Origin: a virus
DNA length: 26,596 nucleotides
IMG/VR virus record: IMGVR_UViG_3300049024_000091
Location: 1 to 26,596 of that record
Strand: one strand, 5' to 3'
In this document: positions 8,186 through 13,770 of the stretch, piece after piece
Position numbering within the stretch: position 1 is the first letter of the stretch
Layout of the letters: each line of letters opens with the position of its first letter
Position numbers and translations under genes: made by a program
The notes under the pieces: model-generated
What the model saw: the letters and a program-made list of their open reading frames with translations, nothing else
What the model was told of the DNA's origin: nothing
The model's database searches: none

Positions 8186-8375
8186 GGCCTCGCGCGGCCG
8201 CACGATCGGCCAGCAGCTGGCGCCCGCCTGCCCGACGCCCACCAGCGACGGGAACGCCGGCCGCATCGCCACGTTCCTCGAGGCAGCGCCGACATCGCCG
8301 GGCCTCGACCTTCTGTCGACCGAATGGGAGCGCCTCGACCAGGGCGCCCGCGCATGCCGCAGCGGAGGCCGGTGA
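8091..8375 (+). CDS. Outer-membrane spanin lipoprotein (Rz1-like)
   Basis: A 94-residue protein with a lipoprotein signal peptide: basic start MHRLRS, hydrophobic core, and lipobox LGGC with acylated Cys21. It begins inside the Rz-like gene in a different frame. After the lipobox it contains two more cysteines and is longer and less Pro-rich than lambda Rz1. It pairs with the upstream inner-membrane spanin. The stop overlaps the next start (TGATG). The lipobox and the overlap with an N-terminally anchored coiled-coil protein are the evidence. Confidence 0.75.
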   Translation: MHRLRSTLPIVVALATSLGGCVSASPAGPALEASRGRTIGQQLAPACPTPTSDGNAGRIATFLEAAPTSPGLDLLSTEWERLDQGARACRSGGR

Positions 8376-8725
8376 TGGATTTGCCTGGCGTTGATCAACT
8401 GCCGCCGGCGATCGGCGCGGCCCTGGCCGGTGGCGCAACGGGAGCCCTGACCATGGAAGGCTCATTGCTCGAGCGCATCGCCGCCGGCGTCGCCGGCGCA
8501 TCGTGCAGCCTGTTCGTCGCCCCTGTCGCCGCGCCCTTCTTCTACGGCTGGTTTTCACTCGCCAGCCGCACCTTCTTCGGCGGGCAGATCCAGGTGGAGA
8601 TGACACACGTTCTCTCGTTCACCGGCTTCCTGCTCGGCGTGACCGGCATGGCCGTCGTCGCCGGCGCGCAGCGGCTGATGAAGTCGGCCACCCGCCGCGC
8701 AAACCGCCTGATCGAGGGCGGGTGA
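8375..8725 (+). CDS. Membrane protein, second holin-like candidate
   Basis: A 116-residue protein with hydrophobic segments near residues 9-26, 36-58 and 76-96 and a short positively charged C-terminus (KSATRRANRLIEGG), a topology common in phage holins. The ATG at 8375 is preceded by GGAGG (8363-8370 region) and overlaps the lipoprotein stop. It closes the lysis cassette. With the membrane protein at 7513-7935 there are two holin-like genes; one may be the pore former and the other a timing regulator. I cannot tell which from sequence. Confidence 0.6.
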   Translation: MDLPGVDQLPPAIGAALAGGATGALTMEGSLLERIAAGVAGASCSLFVAPVAAPFFYGWFSLASRTFFGGQIQVEMTHVLSFTGFLLGVTGMAVVAGAQRLMKSATRRANRLIEGG

Positions 8726-8784
8726 GAGACCCCTTGTCGTCGCGTCCGCGCCGGCGGTTTCCGGCATCCCGCAGAGGAAGAGCT

Positions 8785-9099
8785 ATGAAAGACGAAGATG
8801 CCATCGAGGCCGAGATCCAGCGCAAGGGGCTCAATGCCCCCCGCCTGACGCCGCAGCTTATCGACGCCCAGATCTTGGGTGAACAGTACCACGTGTTCCC
8901 CGGCACCACCTTGACCGTGTGCGCGCTCACCCTGCGCAACGGCTTCCAGGTCACCGGCGAAAGCGCCGCCGCCTCCCCCGAGAACTTCGACCAGGAGATC
9001 GGCCGCAAGATCGCGCGCGACAATGCGCGCAACAAGATCTGGCAGCTCGAGGGCTACCTCCTGCGCACCCGCCTTTCGGAACAGGCCGCCCAGGCCTGA
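8785..9099 (+). CDS. Gp49-family phage protein (Phage_gp49_66)
   Basis: A 104-residue protein with the hallmark pattern of the Phage_gp49_66 family: a central TVCALTLRNGFQVTGESA, then ENFDQEIGRKIARDNARNKI and a terminal WQLEGYLLRTRL. The family is widespread in tailed phages and usually sits near lysis or replication genes; its biochemical role is not established. The ATG at 8785 follows AGAGGAAGAG. It is the last well-supported gene before the late terminator. Confidence 0.85.
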   Translation: MKDEDAIEAEIQRKGLNAPRLTPQLIDAQILGEQYHVFPGTTLTVCALTLRNGFQVTGESAAASPENFDQEIGRKIARDNARNKIWQLEGYLLRTRLSEQAAQA

Positions 9100-9139
9100 C
9101 ACCAGTTCCGGCGGCTGGACGGGGTCCGGCCGTCGGAAG

Positions 9140-9157
9140 CCCCTGCCCAGGGGTTTT
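9140..9157 (+). terminator. Short hairpin with T-run after the Gp49-family gene
   Basis: CCCCT (9140-9144) and AGGGG (9149-9153) pair around GCCC and are followed by TTTT. The stem is short, so efficiency may be modest. It lies 40 bp after the stop of the Gp49-family gene and 80 bp before a stronger terminator. Confidence 0.5.
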
Positions 9158-9236
9158 CGCCGCAGTGCAGTGCATGAGCGCGGTATCGCCTTCGCGGTGC
9201 CCCGCAGCCCTTCCCGGGCGTTTCCTCCCTAAACTC

Positions 9237-9268
9237 GGCCGGCTCTTCGGGGTCGGCCTTTCTTTTGT
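9237..9268 (+). terminator. Strong Rho-independent terminator with TTCG tetraloop
   Basis: GGCCGGCTC (9237-9245) and GGGTCGGCC (9250-9258) form a nine-pair stem (two G-U pairs) closed by a TTCG tetraloop and followed by TTTCTTTTG. This is a textbook intrinsic terminator at the end of the late/lysis transcription unit. Confidence 0.85.
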
Positions 9269-9293
9269 TCTCATTCCGTTCTAGTCCTGCGGC

Positions 9294-9548
9294 ATGGTCG
9301 AGAAGATCCTGCTGCCGCTGTCGATGGAGTTCTACGAGAAGAGCATTGCCATCCGCGATGCGGCCGGTTGGTGCATCGCCTTCGTCTATTTTTCCGACGG
9401 CGACGCGGAGGGCCGGTTCGCGATCAAGCACCACTCGCGCGAGCAGGCCGAGGCCTTCGCCAGGTGGCTTGTCCGGACGGCCAATGCCGTGCGAGAACCA
9501 CATGACGCAAAGGCCGATCTCGCACGGCCGCACGACGCAACCCGTTGA
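9294..9548 (+). CDS. Hypothetical small protein next to attP
   Basis: An 84-residue soluble protein with an alternating beta/alpha character (SMEFYEKSIAIRDAAGWCIA, then a helix around REQAEAFARWLVRTANAV). Third codon positions are GC-rich as in neighbours. It sits between the strong terminator and the attP core, 20 bp from the core, so it would be the terminal gene on one side of the integrated prophage. No promoter or strong ribosome-binding site is clear; the T-rich tract of the terminator lies just upstream. Family not recognised. Confidence 0.5.
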   Translation: MVEKILLPLSMEFYEKSIAIRDAAGWCIAFVYFSDGDAEGRFAIKHHSREQAEAFARWLVRTANAVREPHDAKADLARPHDATR

Positions 9549-9568
9549 TATTGCTAGGGTCGAGACAA

Positions 9569-9614
9569 ACTTTTAATCATGTGGTCGAGGGTTCGATCCC
9601 CTCCCCGCTCACCA
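9569..9614 (+). other. attP: attP core: 3' half of a tRNA-Lys(TTT) gene
   Basis: The segment reads as the 3' part of a tRNA: anticodon loop CTTTTAA (9570-9576, anticodon TTT), 3' anticodon-stem strand TCATGTG, variable loop, a perfect T-arm (GAGGG, TTCGATC, CCCTC), acceptor 3' strand CCCGCTC, discriminator A and encoded CCA. The bases upstream (GAGACAA) do not continue the tRNA: no 5' anticodon strand, D-arm or acceptor 5' strand is present. Phages that integrate into tRNA genes carry exactly such a 3' fragment as core, so that the host tRNA is rebuilt on insertion. The integrase gene lies about 300 bp away. The exact crossover point cannot be read from one copy. Confidence 0.88.
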
Positions 9615-9676
9615 TCCACAAACCCGCATGAATGCTGGAAAGTGCGGGGCTCTCCGGCAGGAACGAGACGGGAACA

Positions 9677-9721
9677 TGCGACCTTGTACGAGGGTCGCAA
9701 AAGTCGCACGTGCGACTTTTT
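9677..9721. terminator. Twin inverted repeats, likely bidirectional terminator between attP and the integrase operon
   Basis: The first stem is TGCGACCTT (9677-9685) / AGGGTCGCA (9691-9699) with a five-base loop. It is followed at once by a perfect 22-bp palindrome, AAAAGTCGCAC / GTGCGACTTTT (9699-9720). The A-run and T-run flank the palindrome, so it can terminate transcription from both directions: late genes from the left, integrase operon from the right. TGCGAC or its complement occurs four times here. Close to attP this could also hold arm-type sites for integrase or excisionase. Confidence 0.65.
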
Positions 9722-9723
9722 GT

Positions 9724-9933
9724 TCAGGAAGCGTTCCGCGCCGAGGTAACGGCAGGCGCCTTGAACAGGGGCGCATCGGTCTGGTGAGTGGCGCATCCGA
9801 CGGCCACGATCGAGCCGCGGATCCCCAGGTTATGCGCGATGCAGAACGACGATTGCCGCCAGTAGCAGGTCGAGCATGGGCCCGCCGGCGGTTCCGTCTG
9901 AACGATCGGGATGGCACGGCGCAGCTTCATCAT
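9724..9933 (-). CDS. Small cysteine-rich protein downstream of integrase
   Basis: A 69-residue product starting at an ATG that overlaps the integrase stop by 4 bp (ATGA), with AGGTGGG upstream. It contains four cysteines in the pattern CSTC, then SFC and GCATH, which could bind zinc or an iron-sulfur cluster. Third codon positions are GC-rich. It ends just before the bidirectional terminator and so closes the leftward operon. No family recognised; a small DNA-binding or regulatory accessory to recombination is possible. Confidence 0.6.
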   Translation of the reverse strand: MMKLRRAIPIVQTEPPAGPCSTCYWRQSSFCIAHNLGIRGSIVAVGCATHQTDAPLFKAPAVTSARNAS

Positions 9934-11297
9934 CCCACCTGCTGCGCTTCGAACCACGTGACCAGCTGCGCGATCGCCTGGTCGCCGATCTCCGGATGGG
10001 CGACGAGGTAGTGCTTGAGGATCTGGTGCACCGTCTGCAGCGAGTGCCCGGTGATATGGGCGATCTGGATGGGATTGCAGCCGGCGCGGGCGAGCCAGGT
10101 GACGCAGGTGGAGCGCAGGTCCCGGTCCTGAAAATCGGCGAGCGAGGGCATCGGCGCCAGCGCCCAGCGGGCGAAGGCGGGATCCGCCGCGGTCTCCTCG
10201 AGGCCGGCGGCCGCCATGTGCAGGGCGCCCTCGCGGTCGATCCAGACGCCGGCAACGGCGGCCGCGCGCACCCGCTCGAAAACGTGGGGATAATCGGTGC
10301 GGTGGCCGAAGGGCTTTTCGGTGACCGAGTTGGCGACCAGCTGATCCGGCTTCTTCTTCCAGGCGAGGCGGCGCGCCTTGATGGCGGCGATGCGGGCTTT
10401 CAGCTCCGGCGACTGGATGAAGTCCACCCGGGCCTTGGTCTTGTTCTGCAGCTCGACGACGCGGCCGGCGGCCAGCGTCTCCTCGGTCATGGCGAGGCGA
10501 TCGCCCTGGCGCTGCCCGGTCCAGACGCCGAGGATTACCATGTCGCCGACTTCCGGCCGCGCGACGAGGGCATTCCAGCCCTTGCGCTGCGAGGGATAGA
10601 CCTCGAGATCCGCGGCCGCGATCAGCTGGCGGATCTCCTCCGGCGTGCCTGCCCGCTCGCGCGGCGCCGGCGTTTCCATCTTGAGGCCCTGCGCCGGGTT
10701 ATACGGCAGGTTCAGCTTGCCGGCGGCGATCGCCCAGGACAGCACGGCCGAGGTGGAGGCGATCGCCGCCCGCGCATTGGCGAGGCCGTGCACTTCCCAC
10801 AGCCGCTCATAGAGCGCGCGCAGCAGCGGCTTCGACAGGGCGGCCGCGGGGCCGTCATAGAGCTCGGGATCGAACCGGCGCACCAGCTCGAGCTTCTGGC
10901 GATAGAAGGCGATCGTGGCCGGCGCCTTGCCCTTGTGGCGGCGCTTGCCGACCTGCCCGCCGGTGACGCCGGGGGAGGCGAGATAAGCCTCGCCGAGCGA
11001 GCCGAGCGAGGGGCCGAGGCCGGCGGCGCGGGCGCGCTGCAGCGCCGCCTTCGGCCGCGCCTTGCCCTCGACGGCGGCGAGATCCTCGCGGAGCTTGGCG
11101 ACCCATGCGGCCGCCTCCTCGGCGCTGAACCACCGGCCGTCCGGATGTTTGAGATCCTGACCTTTCAGGCCATAGCGCCGGCGCGTCTCGGGCCCCGGAT
11201 TATAGCGGGGCCGGCCGTCGCGCCAGGAGACCGACGGGATCGTGATGGTGACCTTCGCCATTCGCGCCTTCGCTCGCATCGTGGTGAGGTCCCTCAA
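9930..11297 (-). CDS. int: Tyrosine recombinase integrase
   Basis: A 455-residue tyrosine recombinase. The first catalytic Arg is in WTGQRQGD (Arg263). Box II contains DRDLRSTC with Arg395, in which the usual His of HxxR is replaced by Arg392. The second-box His is in ITGHS (His418) and the nucleophilic Tyr in LKHYL (Tyr430). Residues about 95-195 form a SAM-like core-binding domain (SLGEAYLASP to VLSWAIAAGKL). The first 60 residues probably bind arm-type sites. It should insert the phage at tRNA-Lys through the core at 9569-9614. It is translationally coupled on both sides by ATGA overlaps. An in-frame ATG at residue 13 is an alternative start. Confidence 0.95.
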   Translation of the reverse strand: MRDLTTMRAKARMAKVTITIPSVSWRDGRPRYNPGPETRRRYGLKGQDLKHPDGRWFSAEEAAAWVAKLREDLAAVEGKARPKAALQRARAAGLGPSLGSLGEAYLASPGVTGGQVGKRRHKGKAPATIAFYRQKLELVRRFDPELYDGPAAALSKPLLRALYERLWEVHGLANARAAIASTSAVLSWAIAAGKLNLPYNPAQGLKMETPAPRERAGTPEEIRQLIAAADLEVYPSQRKGWNALVARPEVGDMVILGVWTGQRQGDRLAMTEETLAAGRVVELQNKTKARVDFIQSPELKARIAAIKARRLAWKKKPDQLVANSVTEKPFGHRTDYPHVFERVRAAAVAGVWIDREGALHMAAAGLEETAADPAFARWALAPMPSLADFQDRDLRSTCVTWLARAGCNPIQIAHITGHSLQTVHQILKHYLVAHPEIGDQAIAQLVTWFEAQQVG

Positions 11298-11545
11298 GCA
11301 GCGGTGCGCCGCGTCAGATTGTCAAGGGTGGCCGCCGGCAGGATGGCCGGGCGGTAGATGGTGAGGCCCTTCCGGGCGACCGTGCGCGACAGGTAGCCCT
11401 TGCCGATGAGCTGGCGCACGACGAAGGACGGCAGTTCCAGCTTCTCGCCGGAGAGACGGATGGAGCTGCCTTCGCGTCGCGCCTCGCCGGCGGCGAAGAT
11501 CAGCGCGAACACGCGGCGCTGTAGGGGCGTGAGCGGCTTGGTCAT
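11294..11545 (-). CDS. Small winged-helix-like protein coupled to integrase
   Basis: An 83-residue product. The layout LTPLQRRVFALIFAAGEA, then ELPSFVVRQLIGKGYLSRT and KGLTIYRPA reads like a winged-helix or MarR-like fold: helix, helix, recognition helix, beta wing. It overlaps the integrase start and the upstream gene stop by 4 bp each (ATGA). A directionality factor or local regulator is plausible. It has no clear family assignment from sequence alone. Confidence 0.65.
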   Translation of the reverse strand: MTKPLTPLQRRVFALIFAAGEARREGSSIRLSGEKLELPSFVVRQLIGKGYLSRTVARKGLTIYRPAILPAATLDNLTRRTAA

Positions 11546-11781
11546 GGCACCAAGTCCTTCATGCTGACACCGAGAGCCGCCGCGAACCGAGCCAGGGTCT
11601 TTGTCGGCATATCGCTGCGGCCGTTTTCCACGTTCGCGACCTGCGCCCGAGAGAACCCAACGCGCTGCGCCAGCTCGTTCTGCGTCATGTCCTTGGCGCG
11701 CCGGTGCAGAAATATCAGTGCTCCGACGTGCACCTCGTCATCCGGGATGTGTCCCGTACCGTTGCAGTGAGGGCATTTCAT
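11542..11781 (-). CDS. Zinc-ribbon plus XRE-type helix-turn-helix protein
   Basis: A 79-residue protein. Residues 1-15 start MKCPHCNGTGHIPDD, a single CxxC knuckle as in DnaJ-type or rubredoxin-like ribbons. Residues about 20-79 are a canonical XRE/Cro-C1 helix-turn-helix (LIFLHRRAKDMTQNELAQR, VGFSRAQVANVENGRS, ARFAAALGVSMKDLV). I chose the ATG at 11781 because it overlaps the upstream stop by ATGA like every other junction here; the frame is open further upstream but reads as Pro/Arg shadow. It likely regulates this operon or the lysogeny switch. Confidence 0.8.
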   Translation of the reverse strand: MKCPHCNGTGHIPDDEVHVGALIFLHRRAKDMTQNELAQRVGFSRAQVANVENGRSDMPTKTLARFAAALGVSMKDLVP

Positions 11782-11981
11782 CGCCCGTCCTCCCCCATGA
11801 CGAGGCGCAGGTGCGGCGGCAGGGCGCAGAGGAAGCACCGGCGATCGCCCGATCGCGGATGGCCGGCGGCGCGGCTTTCGAGGATGCCGCATTCCTCGCA
11901 GGTGAAGGCGACCATGCCGGTTGCCGGGCGCGGCCAGTGCTCGACGTGGACGACGGGCAGGACGATGATGGTGGCGCTCAT
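11778..11981 (-). CDS. Small zinc-ribbon protein
   Basis: A 67-residue product with two CxxC pairs (CEEC at about residue 29 and CFLC at about 50), preceded by a short hydrophobic beta-strand start (MSATIIVLPVVHVEHW). Spacing of about 18 residues between pairs is compatible with one zinc site. ATGA overlaps join it to both neighbours. Similar small Cys4 proteins are common in phage early operons; function unknown. Confidence 0.7.
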   Translation of the reverse strand: MSATIIVLPVVHVEHWPRPATGMVAFTCEECGILESRAAGHPRSGDRRCFLCALPPHLRLVMGEDGR

Positions 11982-12154
11982 CGCGGCAGCTCCTCGGCTT
12001 TCAGGAGCTTCGCGATCCGCTGGCGGTTGATCTCGACGAGCCCCATCACGCTGGTCTGCAGGGTGCGGATCGTCTCGATATGGTCGGCGATCCTTTGGTG
12101 GCCATCGTCGATGGCGCGCAGGATCTCGGCGCGTGACGCCGTGCTCTCGCTCAT
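11978..12154 (-). CDS. Small helical protein
   Basis: A 58-residue, almost entirely helical protein (ILRAIDDGHQRIADHIETI, LQTSVMGLVEINRQRIAKLL), likely a short coiled coil. I use the ATG at 12154 because it overlaps the upstream stop (ATGA) and matches the start of normal codon bias; the open frame continues upstream only as shadow. Function unknown. Confidence 0.65.
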   Translation of the reverse strand: MSESTASRAEILRAIDDGHQRIADHIETIRTLQTSVMGLVEINRQRIAKLLKAEELPR

Positions 12155-12429
12155 GGGTCTATCCCGTATCGCTGGTTGAGGTGGGCGCGATGGGCGGCGA
12201 CCGGATCTTCCGGCGCGCCGTCGTTCGCGGCGATCGGGGTATGCGTGACCAGGCCCCCGTTGGTGCGGAACCACATCGCCACCAGATGGCGCGACCAGAG
12301 GTCGCCGAGATCCGGCAGCGGCTGGGGAAAGCGGCCGGCCTTCATCATCGGCCTGAGGCGCGCCATGGCCGCCTGCTTCGACATGCGAAGCTCGGCCGCG
12401 ATCTCGCCCAGGGTGATGGTGTGAAGCAT
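12151..12429 (-). CDS. Excisionase-like / MerR-type helix-turn-helix DNA-binding protein
   Basis: A 92-residue protein opening with MLHTITLGEIAAELRMSKQA, a winged-helix or excisionase-type motif, followed by a conserved-looking WSRHLVAMWFRTNGG segment. It is the first gene of the leftward operon whose last recognisable gene is integrase, and lies directly behind the operator-controlled promoter at 12457-12485. Being promoter-proximal and co-transcribed with int, it is the best candidate for the recombination directionality factor. A replication accessory DNA-binder is the alternative. Confidence 0.65.
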   Translation of the reverse strand: MLHTITLGEIAAELRMSKQAAMARLRPMMKAGRFPQPLPDLGDLWSRHLVAMWFRTNGGLVTHTPIAANDGAPEDPVAAHRAHLNQRYGIDP

Positions 12430-12456
12430 GGTCGCCCCGCAAATCAGCGGGACAGA

Positions 12457-12485
12457 TTTATCATGCTCTCAGAAAAGAGCAACAA
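12457..12485 (-). promoter_or_regulatory. Leftward promoter of the xis-like/int operon
   Basis: On the minus strand, TTGTTG (complement of 12480-12485) is followed by a 17-base spacer and GATAAA (complement of 12457-12462), a fair sigma-70 pair about 30 bp before the ATG at 12429. The -35 element lies in the centre of the palindrome 12474-12493, so binding there would block RNA polymerase. Confidence 0.6.
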
Positions 12486-12493
12486 TGCTCTTT
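12474..12493. promoter_or_regulatory. Left operator palindrome
   Basis: AAAGAGCA and TGCTCTTT are perfect 8-bp arms around ACAA. A further half-site TGCTCT lies at 12464-12469. The same arms recur at the repressor/cro divergence (13234-13251), which marks them as sites for one protein, most simply the adjacent repressor. Confidence 0.75.
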
Positions 12494-12494
12494 G

Positions 12495-13133
12495 TCACGC
12501 ACATTCGCGGAGCAGTGCCACCATGGTCCCCATGATGGCGACCTTGCTGTCCACAATCTGGACGGGATCGAAGCCCAGGGGATCGCGCGAGGCGGCGACC
12601 AGCCAGCCTGGCTTGTAGATGCGCATGACAGTCTCGGCCTTTAGGCCGCCCGGCTGGTCATAGACCTGCGCGCACACCACCTCTCCGGCATTCGGCCGCT
12701 TCATGTGGTCGATGATCAGGGTATCACCCGGTTGTATGCCGGCGCCTTCCAGCGCGGCATTCTTCATCGTCCAGGCGTGCACATTGTTCCGGCCACCGAC
12801 GATCGCCTTGACGGCTGACGCGCCGTAACCTTCGCTTTTGAAATCAAAGGGTACGACTTCCTCGCGCAAGCCCGCGGCTTGTATCTGCCGCTGCGCTTCT
12901 GGCTGCTCGAACTCATCGGGACCCGGTAGCCGGGTAAGTTTCTTCACCTTGGCGATCGAGGCCGCCGAAAGGTGGCCTACATGCTCGTCCCGTAGAACTC
13001 GCCGCAGGGTTGTGTGCGACATCCCGGCTTCGAGCGAGAGCTCGGTGAGGGTCTTGCCCGTCGCCCGCTCGACGAACTTGAGCCACCGGACGTGGCGCGC
13101 CTGCACGTCATCATGAAGGTCCGTGTTCGTCAT
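12495..13133 (-). CDS. cI: LexA/CI-like repressor (XRE helix-turn-helix plus S24-type domain)
   Basis: A 212-residue protein. The helix-turn-helix is at about residues 28-50 (TLTELSLEAGMSHTTLRRVL). The C-terminal half has the LexA/CI fold pattern (AWTMKNAALEGAGIQPGD, TLIIDHMKRPNAGEVVCAQV, LKAETVMRI). Aligned by eye to LexA, the nucleophile position is Thr122 instead of Ser and the general-base position is Met170 instead of Lys, so autoproteolysis looks lost. I place the start at 13133; the frame is open to 13301, but that would run through the operator. It is divergent from a Cro-like gene. Expected role: maintain lysogeny by binding both AAGAGCA palindromes. Confidence 0.85.
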   Translation of the reverse strand: MTNTDLHDDVQARHVRWLKFVERATGKTLTELSLEAGMSHTTLRRVLRDEHVGHLSAASIAKVKKLTRLPGPDEFEQPEAQRQIQAAGLREEVVPFDFKSEGYGASAVKAIVGGRNNVHAWTMKNAALEGAGIQPGDTLIIDHMKRPNAGEVVCAQVYDQPGGLKAETVMRIYKPGWLVAASRDPLGFDPVQIVDSKVAIMGTMVALLRECA

Positions 13134-13204
13134 AGCCTTCGCCCGCTGCAACGCAGCGAGACAATGGTCTTTTGGGGAGACCGTGGCAGCGACGAACATT
13201 GCTA

Positions 13205-13251
13205 TTGACACACTAGCGCAAATCAGATGGACCAAGAGCAATCTTGCTCTT
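13205..13251. promoter_or_regulatory. Right operator and probable rightward promoter elements in the cI-cro divergence
   Basis: AAGAGCA (13234-13240) and TGCTCTT (13245-13251) form a palindrome with a four-base spacer, matching the left operator arm for arm. A perfect TTGACA at 13205-13210 could be the -35 element of the rightward promoter, but I see no good -10 at the right spacing. The operator ends 20 bp before the cro-like ATG. Confidence 0.65.
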
Positions 13252-13271
13252 TTACGAGCGCAGGTCCAGAC

Positions 13272-13493
13272 ATGATCAGCGACATTTCGCATATTCTGCA
13301 CAGAGCAGCCGTCATCCGCCTGACGCCGCCGGAGCTGGCGCGTGAAGCCGGCGTGGCGGTTTCGACCGTGCGCCGCCTCTCAAAGCGAGGCAGCGGCTAC
13401 ACGGGCACCCTCGTGAAGCTGGAAAGCGCGCTCATCCGTCAGGAGCGCCAGCTGCTGAACCACCTCAAGGAAATCCACGAGGTGGCGGCATGA
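13272..13493 (+). CDS. Cro-like small helix-turn-helix protein
   Basis: A 73-residue protein with a helix-turn-helix near residues 15-38 (LTPPELAREAGVAVSTVRRL) and a helical C-terminus. It is transcribed divergently from the repressor across the operator, the position of Cro in lambdoid switches. I chose the ATG at 13272: the earlier in-frame ATG at 13227 would place the operator palindrome inside the gene. Assignment as Cro is by position and fold. Confidence 0.75.
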   Translation: MISDISHILHRAAVIRLTPPELAREAGVAVSTVRRLSKRGSGYTGTLVKLESALIRQERQLLNHLKEIHEVAA

Positions 13494-13498
13494 GGTCG

Positions 13499-13741
13499 CT
13501 ATCGGGACAAGCGGGCCAATATCCCGAACTTCGCGTCGGCCTTTTCGACGTGAAGCATCGCGAGGGACGTGATGGTGACAAGCACGTCTCGCGGGATCCC
13601 CATCTTTGCCAAGTCGGCCATGATCTCTTCCTCGCTCGGCGGCTCGCCAGCGATCACGTAGGGCATCAGCACCTCAATGGCCGCCACGCGCGCCGAGACG
13701 CTGGCGGCCAAGTCCAGGGCCTTCTTTCCGGTTCCGAACAT
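13499..13741 (-). CDS. Hypothetical helical protein antisense to the early rightward unit
   Basis: An 80-residue protein preceded on the minus strand by a strong ribosome-binding site (CGGAGA, eight bases before ATG). By my count about 68 of 80 codons end in G or C, against about 59 of 94 for the overlapping rightward frame, so the leftward strand is the coding one. The product is predicted helical (LDLAASVSARVAAIEVLMPY, PSEEEIMADLAKM). It converges with the cro-like gene, leaving 5 bp between stops, and diverges from the next gene. Function unknown; a regulator or antirepressor is possible but unsupported. Confidence 0.7.
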   Translation of the reverse strand: MFGTGKKALDLAASVSARVAAIEVLMPYVIAGEPPSEEEIMADLAKMGIPRDVLVTITSLAMLHVEKADAKFGILARLSR

Positions 13742-13770
13742 CGGACGTCTCCGTTCGCGCGAGGCCGGTC

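Noticed and set aside
9569-9614. Possible functional tRNA-Lys gene
   Set aside because: Only the 3' half from the anticodon loop is present; D-arm, 5' anticodon strand and 5' acceptor strand are missing.
9554-9796. Leftward frame across the tRNA fragment encoding ERGGDRTLDHMIKS
   Set aside because: This is the familiar false translation of a tRNA 3' end; it reads antisense through the attP core and terminator.
9628-10011. Rightward frame opposite the small cysteine-rich gene and integrase end
   Set aside because: It is antisense to genes with clear signatures and its product has no recognisable pattern.
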